DNA of 64,000 nucleotides from Scalesia atractyloides (GCA_947069175.1 CAMTDV010000018.1:44342869-44406868), one strand, 5' to 3'. Positions 11,990 through 23,077 are shown, counted from the stretch's first letter. Notes: generated from the sequence alone by a model not told the origin. Numbers and translations: made by a program.

Positions 11990-12290
11990 CCAACCGAGTT
12001 TTGTTTCTAACGATCACACCCCGATCATCCCTCTTGCACTTGAAGACCCACTTCGTGTCTATCGCTTTCTGCTTAGGTGGTAAGTCTACAAGCCTCCAAA
12101 CTCCCAGTTTCTCAAACTGTAACAATATCTCCTGCATCGCTATCACCCAGTTCTCATCACCCACAGCTTCACTCACAGTCTTCGGCTCTATTTGAGATAT
12201 GAAACATGAATAATAGTAGTAATCTTGAGTTGGAGCCACTCGGGTATAGAAATAACTTAATGCTTTATTGATTTGACTTCTTGTTCGCAC
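11877..12290 (-). pseudogene. SV-a RT N-terminal segment
   Basis: It carries the fixed start of copia RT: EAVGDENWVIAMQEIL, WRLVDLPPKQKAIDTKWVFK, KTRLVVKGFHQQKGIDY and EVYAPVAGLESIRIFLAFA. One stop at 12,297 separates it in frame from the linker above. It overlaps the next segment by a frameshift near 11,890-11,980. Residues are otherwise well kept, so the breaks are recent compared with the GY-2 interior. Confidence 0.9.
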
Positions 12291-12296
12291 ACTAGT

Positions 12297-12728
12297 CTAT
12301 AATTCTCCAATAATATTTGTTGAAGGATGATAAGAATAAGATCGTGGCATCTCCTCACTAGGAACATTAACCGTACTGTTCTGATTTGTGAAATTCAGAT
12401 CAACGATCAAATCAACTTCAGGAGCACTAGATGAAGCTTCATTTTTATTGCTCGGGCCAGCAGATTGATTCAACATGTTGGATATCTGCTTGGATTCTTC
12501 ATCGGAAGAGGATTCTCCATCATCATCGAAAGTCGGAGCTTTATCAGAGTCGGAATTATGATTCTGAGAAGTATTGGGCTCTGAGGTTGTATTTCCTGGT
12601 TCAGTGGAAACATTTGCTGGAGTTGTAGTAGGTTCTACTTCTTCTTCAGACACTTTTTCTACCGGAACACCACTATTACTCGGACCTGCAACAGAAGATG
12701 ATGTACCAACATTGGGTTGATTAACCAC
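12297..12728 (-). pseudogene. SV-a integrase-RT linker
   Basis: A 143-codon low-complexity stretch rich in Ser, Glu, Asn and Thr (PNVGTSSSVAGPSNSG, EEEVEPTTT). Such disordered linkers are normal between integrase and RT in copia elements and are poorly conserved. It ends at a stop at 12,297 and stays in frame with the RT segment beyond. The junction to integrase near 12,730-12,780 is frameshifted. Confidence 0.7.
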
Positions 12729-12781
12729 ATTTAGCCTTATAATATGTTATTGGTTTGCCGACTGTTGTAGATAATAAAGAG

Positions 12782-13594
12782 CTACAAGTTCTTCATCAGA
12801 TGGTTCTTCTGGCAAGTCGAATGACTTCCACAAATCTTGGTAAACAACCACGCATCGCCTTTCCTCTTAATAGGAGTTGTGTACCGAAAGTAATCAACGT
12901 GTTGTGCTTCGATCACCCTTCTCAAAGCAGGAACATAAACTCTCCTTAGCGGACTAGCGTAACCAACAAAGAAACCTTCAAGCGTTTTAGCACCAAACCT
13001 TCCATCTTGATCAATCACTGTGCACGGTGCACCAAACGGCTCTAGATATTTCAGATTTGGTTTCCTTCGGTTGATCATTTCGAAACATGTCTTTTTAGTC
13101 GGTTTGACAGTTAAGGCCCTATTCAATGTGTAGCATGCCCATGCAACCGCCTCACTCCAGAAGCTAACAGGAAGTTTCGAGTCTGTAAGCATTTTTCTTA
13201 CTGTTTCGATCAACGTTCTATTCTTCCTCTCAGCTACGCCATTTCGTTGTGGAGTGTAGGTTTCACTGAATTCGTGCAGAATTCCTTTGGCGTTGCAAAA
13301 CTCTTTCATCTTGTTGTTCTTGAACTCCGTGCCGTTATCACTGCGAATACGTCTGACAGGCAGATGATATAGATTTTCGAGTTTCTTGAAGAGAATCACC
13401 AGATTATCGAACGTTTCGTCTTTAGATTCTTGAAAGAAAACCCATGAATATCGAGAATAATCATCTGTGACGACTAAACAGTATAGATCTCCTGAAATAC
13501 TTCGGACGTTCACCGTACCGAAAAGATCCCTATGTAGACGTTCAAGCGGCAACTTTATGGAATTTAGAATCTTCTTAGGATGTGACTTTTTGAT
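12782..13594 (-). pseudogene. SV-a integrase core
   Basis: The DDE integrase inserts the DNA copy into the host chromosome. Motifs: LERLHRDLFG, CLVVTDDYSRYSWVFF, IRSDNGTEFKN and YTPQRNGVAERKNRTLIET, giving the Asp, Asp and Glu of the catalytic triad. The C-terminal SH3-like part begins with GAPCTVIDQ and runs to about 12,860. It is in frame with the protease segment apart from one TAG at 13,595-13,597. The frame is lost after ..CQKNHLMKNL. Confidence 0.9.
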
Positions 13595-14152
13595 CTACTT
13601 CCCTTTCTTACGTTCAAGACAATGATCCGTCATGTGGAAGCTTCGAAGATTCACTACTTCGACCAAGTTGTTATGAACCAGAAAATTCATTTTCCTCAGA
13701 TGAATATGCCCCATTTTTCTGTGCCATAGAATCGAATCCTTCTCCGTGGCTTTTGTGACAAAACATTGAGCCGATTTCGACGATGTTGTAGCAAAACTCA
13801 TGTCTAACATGTAGAGATCGTTTTCGCGTGGAGCACGCATGAAACCCGGCTTAAGTATCATACATTCCTTATCATTGAAATGAACAGTGAACTGCTTATC
13901 GCAAATCTGTGAGATACTCAAAAGATTGTTCTCTAGCTCGGCGATGTAATTCACACGATCAAAAGATACCACGCCATTTGAAAGCTTTCCTTCAGCTACA
14001 ATCCGGCTTCCTTGGTTTCCAGCGAAGCCTACATACCCTCCATTAATCGCTTTGATATCGAAGAATAGTACTTTCATCCTGGTCATGTGCCTTGACGCTC
14101 CGCTATCCAGAATACACTTCGATATCTTTAGAGCCCCTACACACATTAACAA
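13595..14152 (-). pseudogene. SV-a protease and integrase zinc-finger segment
   Basis: The aspartic protease is marked by CILDSGASRHMT (catalytic Asp near residue 18), followed by ENNLLSISQICD. The GAG-pre-integrase part has LWHRKMGHIHLRKM and DHCLERKKGK, where the second Cys of the CxxC pair is Arg, a loss in the zinc finger. It starts one codon after the gag stop (TGA at 14,153-14,155) and is in the same frame as gag. It ends at an in-frame TAG at 13,595. A splice-acceptor-like TGTGTAG lies about 20 nt after the gag stop. Confidence 0.85.
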
Positions 14153-15760
14153 TCAGTGAAAAAGTGCAACCCAAGCCTGTTTGGTCTTGGGTTTGGGATA
14201 ATAAACTTCATAATCATCCTCATAGTCACCATCTAAAACTTCATCGACACTATCATTTTCAAACTTGACCTTTTTCTTATCTTTTGAAAGTTTGATAGTT
14301 TCAGTTTTAATCTCAGATTCACACACTTTGTTGTTACCAATCTTAACTGACTTAGACTTGGCAACTTCAGATGTTGTTGATTTCTTTTTGGCAACCCAGG
14401 ATTGTGATTTAGCTATTGCTTTTTAATGTAAAACCTTGAATCTTTGTCGTTTGACTTGGAAGTTTCACCTTTCTCAAAAGTTGAGTTTTCAAACTTTGAT
14501 TCAGTTTTAGGTTTATCTTCAATTTTAGATTCATTTCTTTTCAAAATTTGGATTGGTTTTACAAACTCTGGTTGCCTAAGCTTTTCAACATCTGAACTTG
14601 GTTTTCTTCGAGGATAAACAGGCTTTGATTTCGGACACTTGCGAGCAATATGACCAATTTCATTGGATTTAAAGCAAGTCCGATTATCATGAGAATGTCC
14701 ACTAGTGGGTTGTACTCCACTTGCGGATTTAGCCTTATCCCGAAGTTCTTTTTTCTTTTTTGAATTCGTCATTTGATTGCTTTCCAATCAAACTTTCTTC
14801 TTGAACAGTACTAGTCCCATACACAAATTTCATGTTTTTATCTTTATATTCGTGAAATGGTGACTTTTTCTTATCCGGTTCTTCCTCTACATCCAAACCA
14901 ACCCTGCTCTTCTATGTTCAGGAAAGTCACCACCATTCCTTCGGTATTTGTTTCTTTTAGGTTTAGAGTAAAACTTCTTTTCATTTATTTCCAAATCATC
15001 TGATGAAACTTCAACGAGTTTGAAGAATTTATCAAGCTGATCTTCTTTCACATTCCGAATCGGAAAGCTATCATCGAAATATAGTCTATCAGAATCCTTA
15101 ACTTTGTACATGACAACGTTAGGATCATCACTTAGGCTATCTTCCGATGATGAATCGTCATCTTCAGATTATGAATCAGAATTATTCAAACTCGAGTTGG
15201 CGCTCTCATAGCTGCCATCATCAGATTCATTCAAAACATTTTCAACAACATTTTTAACCACAGCTTCGCCATCATCACTTGTGTAAGTTATATCAATGTT
15301 CTCAGGCAGCTCATTTTTCTTTTCAGTCAAAAGTTCAATGTTAAGCGCCTTTTCCATCCCTTCAGCCTTTTTGCGACAATACTTTTCGCACAAGGGAGAT
15401 GGAACATTGCTATAATCTCCAGGTTTCTTACCTTTTGCTTTATTATCATCTCCTTCCAACGGAATCCTAAGAATATGATCGATGACATAAGCGTTCGTGG
15501 TATAGCTTTTCAAAAGCTGTCCTACCCTTTCGGTTTCAATTTTCATATCTTGAAGATCTTGTTTTACTTCAGCAATGTTGTTTATGTAAATGTTAATAGC
15601 TTTTTGTTTTTCCATTAATGAAGCTTTTAAAATTCTCACTGTGTCGTGCTGTTCAATGTTATTATAATCAAGCATGCTGTAATTGTCTTTCATTTTGTCA
15701 TAAGTCTCTTTCATTATGCGCTAATCATATTTGCAATTGTTGTTATGCACATTGAGTTCG
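14153..15760 (-). pseudogene. SV-a gag, 3' third
   Basis: Segments 15,714-15,169, 15,111-14,887 and 14,787-14,413 resemble the SV-b gag middle and end. They show a Lys/Glu-rich helical stretch (MEKQKAINIYINNI), LLKSYTTNAYVIDHIL, an Asp/Ser-rich part and a zinc knuckle at 14,635-14,676, CFKSNEIGHIARKC, in which the second Cys is Ser. Gag ends KTKQAWVALFH and TGA. Stops break it at 15,715, near 15,165, near 14,890 and near 14,410. At 15,765 it is cut by SV-b; the frame resumes at 22,684. Confidence 0.8.
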
Positions 15761-15765
15761 CTTAT
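15761..15765. other. Target-site duplication of SV-b (left)
   Basis: cttat, repeated at 22,679-22,683. The exact 5-bp match shows that SV-b inserted here as a complete element, into SV-a gag. Confidence 0.9.
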
Positions 15766-16188
15766 TGTAGGAACGTCCACGATTAGCACGGGAACATATA
15801 TTTGTTATCTATTGTCCAATTAGGAGGAAACTAATGACAAGTTAACCAAATAACAAGAATTACTCATTTAAATGTTGTTTTCATTGATCTAAAGTTCAAT
15901 ACATTCGAGAACCGGATCTGACAGAGCTTCCCTATCTATGTGCCAAAATCTCTGAAGTTACAAATTAAATAACCAAGGCGCCTATATATAGGAGTGGAAG
16001 TTCGCTGGTGAGAGTATATGTTTGGGCAAACTTGACCTAGTCAAGTTCGGCCGAACTTGACATCCCAAGAAACATGACCAGCGAACTTGACATCTAACTC
16101 ACTTAATACCCCTCGTTTCTAACAGATTAAGCCCTATTCTCTCAGACTCAATACATAATGGTGTAGGCAACAGACATACGCACCAACA
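15766..16188 (-). repeat. SV-b 3' LTR
   Basis: It starts tgtaggaacgtccacg and ends caccaaca (plus strand), 423 bp, and pairs with 22,260-22,678. It contains the palindrome pair gtttgggcaaacttg and caagttcggccgaacttg near 16,020-16,062 and a TATA-like ctatatatag near 15,982. Only scattered point differences separate the two LTRs, so the insertion is fairly young. Confidence 0.9.
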
Positions 16189-16201
16189 GACTCCCCCTTG
16201 G
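16189..16201 (-). other. SV-b polypurine tract
   Basis: On the minus strand CCAAGGGGGAGTC abuts the LTR start TGTTGGTGC. Two further oligopurine tracts on the same strand lie near 16,341-16,350 and 16,389-16,398 (ggggagcatg, gggggagttg), as in SV-d. Confidence 0.8.
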
Positions 16202-17900
16202 ATGTTGCCGTAGTCATTGACTTCTAAAATCTTATGAGTCTTCCAATCTTTAGTTCTTGAATAAACTTTAACATCTTTAGATCTTTATATCCTTTTCCTC
16301 TTTCTTGAGCTTTGTTTTGATAAAACTTTAATCAACATGCTCCCCTTTGCTTTAAGCTTCTCGGTATCTTCAATCTTTGCTTTATCAACTCCCCCTCAAT
16401 CTTTAATGCCTGTCTAAATACTTTCTGACATTCAAATAAACATTTCAGATTCACTACTTTGAACTTTTGTACCATCAAGATATTCAAGTTCAATTTAATG
16501 ATCCTTGAACAATTTCAACATTTAAATCTTTGTCCTCTAAAAAATTTTCCAATATGAAATCCACTTACTTGACCAAGTCCAAGTTAATGACCTTGGTTAA
16601 CCAATTTCATTTACCAAGTCCAAGTTAATGACCTTGGTTTGAAACCGTTGTAATTGAACTAATGTTTTTCTTCAATTTTAAAGTTTCAACTTAATGAACT
16701 TTTTAACACTTTTGATCATCATTTTTTTTATTTTTCACAGATGTCATCAAGATTTTCAACATAAAAGCACCTTACCAAACTTCGAAGAACCATTCTCCAT
16801 CATTGGCTCGTTGAAACTAATGAAGAAACAAAATCTTTTTGATTTTTTAGAAAGTTTATGCTAAAACACACTGAAAATATTTTTGAATTTAATCTTGTAA
16901 AGCAATTAAAGAAAGTAAATTATGTACAAACATATTTACAGACATATATTTGTGAACTCATGTCTAGAGATCATATCAGTTGATTGAGACATATCACCAG
17001 TACCGTTGACCTTTTGAGACTTTAAGATTTAAACTTTTTTACGTAGATTGTCGATATATTTGTCCACTTAACCTTTACCACGTTTCTCAACTGTTCCAAG
17101 ATATGTTAGGTATGATTTATTAAACTTGACTTAACTATGGTTCCCACTTCTTGAATATACTCTTGAATCCAGATTCCCTAGATTTCATCTTACATGTGAA
17201 TATAGCATAATTGATATCTGTCTTTGGGTTAATGCGAGACCTTGAGAGCTCAGGTTAGTACTACCGTACAGACAAAGAGATGAAGGCTCGTCTTTAAGGT
17301 GTGTTCCACTTAAGGAATCTTTTAAGCATTGTAAATGATTAGATCTTCCGATTCTTTTCAAATTTTGCATGCTAATTTGGGGTTTTTAGATTATAGAAGT
17401 TCTAGGCTATTGCTTCCGCAAAATCAAAAGATCTTGTATAATACCCCAGATCATCTACAAAGACCTCGTATCTCATAATCAGGCAACCCTTCAATCGAAA
17501 TTTCAGACTAAGTCCATATATCCAAGAGATGTTAATCCACGAGATTAAGCAATTGTAAAAATTTATAGTTTATATCCCGGAAACAATTTACTGAACGTGT
17601 AAAGTCTATCGTCACATCCACAATAAGACTTGTTTATCAGTTTTAAACTTTACAATTCTTTAGCATACTGTGATAGTCCACTGATGTACTATCATTTCCT
17701 TTTTTACAGCCAAATTCTTTTTGTCTTTTTCGATGTTTTTGTATTTTCAATTTTTCCATTATTTTTTGAATTTTCAACTTTTTCATATATTTTTTATTTT
17801 TTCTAAAAATTTCTTACTCCCCCTAAAATCAAAAACATATTTATGGATTTTGGATTTTAAGAAATTCTATTCTGAAAAGATAACAAACCAATGTGGATCA
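16200..17900 (-). other. SV-b 3' non-coding region
   Basis: There is no gene. 16,860-17,870 is the conserved block also found at 9600-10,560 and, inverted, at 58,770-59,760. The paired ccaagtccaagttaatgacc motif is near 16,572 and 16,612. The oligopurine tract next to pol (minus strand TTTTAGGGGGAGT) is near 17,818. The small ORF at 17,185-17,370 is not conserved. Confidence 0.7.
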
Positions 17901-17904
17901 CGAG

Positions 17905-18165
17905 AACTCGTCGTCCGATCCATTTCCCAACATTTGCATCTGCTCCTGTTTAACAAATAAACCTCATTTACATGAAAGAATCAAATGTTGATAAAATCAG
18001 TGTTTCGTTCAACGGTGTGGATTTGCACAATTTGATTTTGACAATTTTTCCTTTTCAACTTCTTCTTTTCTCAAAATGATTAAGAATTTGACTTTCTGAA
18101 TAAGTTAAGTAACATGAACCTCCGCTATCCAGATTTATCTTTGACAAACTGGATCCTTAGAACTC
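17905..18165 (-). pseudogene. SV-b pol remnant: protease start joined to RNase H end
   Basis: On the minus strand, after the gag stop, come a few codons ending in LDSG (protease active-site start, near 18,125-18,140). Within about 45 nt the sequence becomes recognisable as the last part of RNase H (EKKLV-like and INTDEQ-like region, out of frame), ending opposite 10,623 of SV-a. About 3 kb holding integrase, RT and most of RNase H is missing. The junction lies near 18,080-18,110. Confidence 0.7.
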
Positions 18166-18180
18166 CTGCACACAAAGCAA

Positions 18181-20082
18181 CTATTTGAATAAGGAAACCC
18201 AAACCTTTTTGGTTTTGGGTTTGACATGATAAGCATCATAATCATCTTCGAACTCAACATCAAAATCCAAATCATCATCAAACATTTCGTCCGACATCGA
18301 TTCTGAAAACGTTTTGTCCTTTTCTTTCTTTGTCTGTTTAATTACTGACTCGTTTGTTTTGACATTTTTAGTTTTGTCAGCAACAGGTGATTTTTCGGAT
18401 GATGAAAGTTTTTTCTTAGCAACCCAGAATTGTAGCTTGCTTCTCGCTTTCTTAATATAGAACCTAGAATCTTTGTTTTCATTTAATTTTGAAGTTTCAC
18501 CTTTTTCAAAAATTGAGTTTTCAAACCTTGAACTCGTTTTAGGCTTCACTTCATCTTTAGATTCATAGTTTCTATTTGATTATGTGACAGGTTTCATAAT
18601 CTCTGTTGTTTTTGCTTTTCATCTTTTGACCCAGTTTTTCTTCATGGAAACACAAGCTTTAGATTCAGACACTTGCGAGCAATATGACCAACATTATTGC
18701 ATTTAAAGCAAGTCTGATTATCACAAACATGTCCACTAGTGGGTTTTACTCCACTTGTGGATTTGGTCTTAACCTTGTCCCGAAGTTCTTTCTCCTTTTT
18801 GAATTCATCATTCGTTTTCTTACCGATCATACCTTCTTCTTGAACCGTATTCGTCCCATACACAAACTTCATGCGTTTACCTTTGTATTCATTAAATGGC
18901 GACTTCTGGTTCCTTCTCGGCTCATCTTCATTTTCCTCCAAACCCAATTCTGCTCTCCTGTTCTCAGGAAAATCACCACCAAACTTTCAATAATTGTTAG
19001 CATTCCTTTTGGGTTTCGAGTAAAATCGTTTCTCGTTTTTCTCAAGATCATCTGATGAAACTTCTATAAGTTTGAAAAATTTATCAAGTTGATCCTCTTT
19101 CACATTCCGAATCGGAAAACTATTATCGAAGTATAATCTATCAGATTCCTTAATCTTGTACATGACAACATTAGTATCATCACTTAGATCATGTTCTGAT
19201 GATGTATCGTCATCTTTAGATTGTGATTCTGAGTTGTTCGAACTTGATTTGGCGCTTTCAGAGCTGCCTTCATCAGAATCATTTCCTATCACATTTTTAA
19301 CCACATTTTTTACCACCGCTTTATTGTCATCATTTGATTTCGTAAAGTCTACGTCAATGTTCTCAGGCAATTTATCTTTCATTTCTGATAAGAGTAAAAT
19401 ATTAAATGCTTTTTCAATCTCATCATCTTTCTTGCAGGAGTAACTTGCAAGAAGTGGTGGAGGAACACTTCCGTATTCTTTACGCTTTGATTTATCACCA
19501 TTTTCCTCTGACTTAATCGTAGGTAAAATGTGATCAATGACATAGGCGTTTGTGGTGTAACTTTTCAGCAATTGTCTTACCCTTTCTGTTTCTATCTTAT
19601 TATGAAGCTCACGCTTTGTTTCGGAAATTGTATTAATGTACATGTTAATTGCTTTTTGTTTTTCAATTACTGTGGCATTTAACATCTTTACATTAGCACT
19701 GAGTTCAAGATTAGCTTTTTCGACATTTTTATATTTGCTTGTTATTTTGTCATAGGCTTCTTTCATAGTTCTGTAATCATAACGAAAATTTTCGTTATGT
19801 ACAGTTATTTCTCTAATGACTTTGACCTTTTCAAGACAAGATTCACAAGGACTTGTGCACTTTTTGCAAGATTTTTCAACCTCCACAACTTTCACAACTT
19901 CCTTTTCAGACATACTTACCTTAGCTTTACATTTTCTGCCTCTGATTTCAATGCTTCTTGCCTTTGCATCTCAAGGTAAGCTATATCTTCTTCCTCAGCT
20001 CTCTGCCTATAAGCTTCTAGAATGGCATTTTCCAAATCAGCATCAACATACGATGGCTCAGATTCATCCACTACCTCTACCA
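18181..20082 (-). pseudogene. SV-b gag, central and 3' part
   Basis: The longest open piece is 19,913-18,987 (308 codons): a Cys-rich start (KSCKKCTSPCESCLEK), a predicted helical region with MKEAYDKITSKYKNVEKAN and IEKQKAINMYIN, then SYTTNAYVIDHIL, and a Ser/Asp-rich tail. 18,947-18,642 carries the second zinc knuckle at 18,669-18,710, CFKCNNVGHIARKC, intact. 18,549-18,181 ends KPKTKKVWVSLFK and TAG at the gag terminus. Breaks near 18,980, 18,600 and 19,930 make it non-functional. The Cys motif CxxCxxxCxxC at the start of the central part is also in the SV-a copy near 22,720-22,745 and may be a further metal site; that is inference. Confidence 0.85.
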
Positions 20083-21539
20083 TCATAGCAACACCAGTTT
20101 TCTTTCCGATGTATATGTTCCAGTCAAAACCATCTTCTTCATAAGTAACAACAAGAGCTTGTTCGGTTGTCTTCGCAGATTTATCTTCAACTTCAACTTG
20201 AGTTCTCTTTGGATATGCTTATATTGAAGAGCTTTCTTGTAGTGCTCATTGTTGTTGCCGAAAGGATTTTTATTTCCACTTGCTTCTTGATTGTTGCATT
20301 CTCGTTTAAAGTGTCCCTTCTGTCGACACCTGAAGCATGTGACTTTTGACTTGTCAAACCCGAGCTTATTGCTTGAATTGCCAATATCCCTTCCAGTGAG
20401 GGCCACAAACTTGGTAACTCTTTTGATGATAGATGCTAGACTCCACTTGATATCCATCAACTCCAACTCTTCTTCATCTACCTAATTATAATCCTCGGCA
20501 GTCATTTCAGGATTACCGATCTTTCCAGCAACAAGACTTTCATATGATTCAAGAACAGTAGCAAGAAGTACTATGTGCTGTTTGGCCACTTTTTCAAGAA
20601 ATACATTCTTCAAATCGACTGCTATGTTGCACTGGAAACATTTGAATCAGAACTGGATTGGCTTGTCTGATGCGACTGATTGTTCTGATTTTGGAATGAA
20701 GAGTTTGAACTAGCACTTGTATATCCAGCATATGGAGAACTCTGGTTTTGTGATGAATTCATGTTTGCACTAAATGCCGTTTGGATTTTTGGACTTCGGA
20801 TTGGAGTATCTTGAACACCTCCTTTGTAATAAACACCGACATCTTGAACAACATTAGCATTCTTAGATTTTGCAATCTTCATCAACTCCATTTCATGACC
20901 TTCCAGTTTGTCGATGAAGGATGACAACTTGAAATGTCTCTAAGATGTACTATTCTTCAAAACCATAAGATATGTTGTCCATTCTCCCTCAGGAAGTGCA
21001 TCGGCCAACTTCTCAATTTGCTCTTCATTAGATCTCTTAATAACATGTCTCCGCATTTGGACCATGAGACGACAGTATCTATCGATCATCTGCTTCATTG
21101 TTTCACCTTGGATCATGGTAAAAATCTCAAACTCTTTCTTGATCAGGGCCTTTTTGCTTTTGATCATTTCATCACTTCCTTTAAATTTGTCACAAAGAGC
21201 GTGCCATAATTCTTGTGACGTATCATATTCTGGCAATAATATCAAGATATCTTCCTTTACTGATTGTTGAATCAAGCTAATCATTTTCTTCTCAGCGACA
21301 TAATTTTCTTTGTCGGTTGGTGAGAACTTGTTCAACGGAATATCTTGATCACGCTCATCCTTTGGCCATTTGTATCCATCCTCAACTGCAACCCAGCTGT
21401 TGAATTGATTCGCTTGTATCCAATTCACAAACTTTTCCTTCCACCCTGCATTAGCTTTGGCGGTTTCGACGTAGTACCCATTTCGTTGTCAATATTCATT
21501 TGGTTCACCGCAAGAGTTAGCATTTGATGAAGAAGCCAT
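20083..21539 (-). pseudogene. SV-b gag, N-terminal part (UBN2-type) and first zinc knuckle
   Basis: Gag packages the RNA in the particle. The start is taken at ATG 21,539, because the palindrome array ends 57 nt upstream and the SV-a protein begins comparably. 21,428-20,940 holds the copia gag fold: WVAVEDGYKWP, AEKKMISLIQQSVKEDIL, SQELWHALCDKFKGS and KALIKKEFEIFTM. 20,927-20,622 is Gln/Ser/Asn-rich. 20,466-20,083 has knuckle one at 20,296-20,337, CFRCRQKGHFKREC, intact. Frameshifts near 21,480, 20,935 and 20,600 break it. Confidence 0.85.
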
Positions 21540-21595
21540 TTGTGAACCAAACACGTTGTGGAATCAAAAACACTTGAAAATTGATATGAAACAGA

Positions 21596-22024
21596 AAAGT
21601 TCGGTCGAACTTGTTTGAAAATCAGTTTTTGATTTTAGTTTTTAACAAGTTCGGTCGAACTTAGATGACAAATCTTCAAATTTTTTCACACACAAGCAAG
21701 TTCGGTCAAACTTAGCTACAAGTATTCAGTTTTATATTGTTTCGAGCGGACTTGTGCAGGTTTCAAGAGAAAACAGGTAAGTTCGGTCGAACTTATGTGA
21801 ACTATCAAGAGGATTCTCAAGTTCGGGCGAACTTATATGAGAAATTCAACAAAAATTATTCAAGTTCGGTCAAACTTGCTATAAAAAGTTGGATTATCTC
21901 TTAAGTTCCAGCGAACTTCTATAAAACCCTTGAAAATTCTATCAAGTTCAGTTGAACTTGATAAAAATCAGTGAAATTTTAATCATGTTCGGTCGAACTT
22001 GATGTTAAGTTCGGCCAAGACTTG
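21596..22024 (-). repeat. SV-b 5'-leader palindrome array
   Basis: Eleven copies of the 18-bp near-palindrome (plus strand CAAGTTCGGTCGAACTTG and variants), starting at about 21,596, 21,646, 21,697, 21,737, 21,778, 21,818, 21,861, 21,902, 21,943, 21,984 and 22,006. In element sense the steps are 22, 41, 41, 41, 43, 40, 41, 40, 51, 50. It lies between the PBS and gag. Spacers are AT-rich and differ from one another, so this is not a simple tandem repeat. Confidence 0.9.
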
Positions 22025-22245
22025 TTTCCAAAACATGGTTTTTTCAACTTTTTGATATCAATTCGATTGAATTTGATGTCCAAACTCTCAGGGGTTTACC
22101 ACAAGTGTATTTTACATGACATGTTCCATTTTTAGTTGATTTCGTCCATGAAATCATCAAATATGTGAAAATATTAAGAAAAATGATAGAATAGAGTAGA
22201 ATAAGAGAAATTCTTGTCTTGATTCCAGCAAATTTAGGTATCCAG

Positions 22246-22258
22246 GCTCTGATACCAC
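22246..22258 (-). other. SV-b primer-binding site
   Basis: The minus strand reads TGGTATCAGAGCC two bases after the 5' LTR end, complementary to the 3' end of initiator Met-tRNA as usual for copia elements. It fixes the orientation and LTR boundary. Confidence 0.9.
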
Positions 22259-22259
22259 T

Positions 22260-22678
22260 TGTAGGAACGTCCACGATTAGCACGGGAACCTAAATTTGTT
22301 ATCTATTGTCCAATTAGACGGAAACTAATGACAAGTTAACCAAATAACAAGAATTACTCATTTAAATGTTGTTTTCATTGATTAAAGTTCAATACATTCG
22401 AGAACCGAATCCGACAGAGCTTCGCCGTCTCTGTGCAAAAATCTCTGAAGTTACAAATGAAATAACCAAGGCACCTATATATAGGAGTGGAAGTTCGCTA
22501 GTGAGAATGTTCGGGCGAACTTGACCTAGTCAAGTTCGGCCGAACTTGACATCCCAAGAAACATGACTAGCGAACTTGACATCTAACTCTCTTAAATACG
22601 CCTCGTTTCTAACAGATTAAGCCCTATTCTCTCAGACTCAATACATAATGACGTAGGCAACAGACATATGCACCAACA
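22260..22678 (-). repeat. SV-b 5' LTR
   Basis: 419 bp matching 15,766-16,188. It starts tgtaggaacg and ends caccaaca. It contains gttcgggcgaacttg and caagttcggccgaacttg near 22,507-22,548, and the R-type hairpin acagagcttcgccgtctctgt near 22,414. The following cttat (22,679-22,683) is the TSD. Confidence 0.9.
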
Positions 22679-22683
22679 CTTAT

Positions 22684-23077
22684 GATTTGAGACTTTGCAG
22701 CACATTGAACACAAGGTTCAGCACATTTCGTACATGGTTTTTCAACCTCGACGATTTGCACCATTACCACCTCTTTTTCTATAACTTTTACCTCCGGACC
22801 TACCTTCGTCAGATTTGCCATCATAGCTTTCTTGGCGATCTTTGTGAGGTTTTCATCATTCATTGCTTTAGTCACGTTAATGACTTCTTCAACCACTAGT
22901 TTCTCATCAGCAACATGCTCCGAAGATGTTGTATCACCAAAACAACCTGCAAAACTAGTAGTCATGTTAGGAGAAGGGATACTCTACACCTTTGTGTGAT
23001 GGTAAATTTCCTCTTCCTCTGCTTGTTGCACGCATTCTTCTAGCATTGAACTTTCCATAGCTGCATCTTCAGCAGAT
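22684..23077 (-). pseudogene. SV-a gag, middle third (between SV-b and SV-c)
   Basis: A 0.4-kb island of SV-a gag between two inserts. The minus strand encodes a Glu-rich stretch (EECVQQAEEEEIYHH), then an in-frame stop near 22,990, then TTSFAGCFGDTTS and a Cys motif CTKCAEPCVQCAAKSQ near 22,695-22,745 that matches the CKKCTSPCESC of SV-b. The flanks carry the SV-b TSD on the left and the SV-c TSD on the right, so the island joins 15,760 and 35,077 in the ancestral gag. Confidence 0.8.

Larger units (their letters stand above)
15766..22678 (-). mobile_element. SV-b: pol-deleted Sirevirus-type copia, nested in SV-a gag
   Basis: 6.9 kb, minus strand. LTRs 15,766-16,188 (3') and 22,260-22,678 (5'), TSD cttat on both sides. 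Order on the minus strand: LTR, PBS, palindrome array, long gag with two zinc knuckles, a stub of protease fused to the last part of RNase H, the conserved non-coding block, polypurine tract, LTR. Integrase and RT are absent, so it was non-autonomous after that deletion. It has no third ORF. The gag is closely related to SV-a gag. Confidence 0.9.

Noticed and set aside
21596..22024. CRISPR-like array (short palindromic repeats with regular spacing)
   Set aside because: The host is a plant, repeats are degenerate, and the units sit in retrotransposon leaders between PBS and gag; there are no cas genes.
22624..22965. A separate small gene with CTKCAEPCVQC
   Set aside because: It is an island of SV-a gag between two TSD-flanked inserts, and its last codons run into the SV-b LTR.
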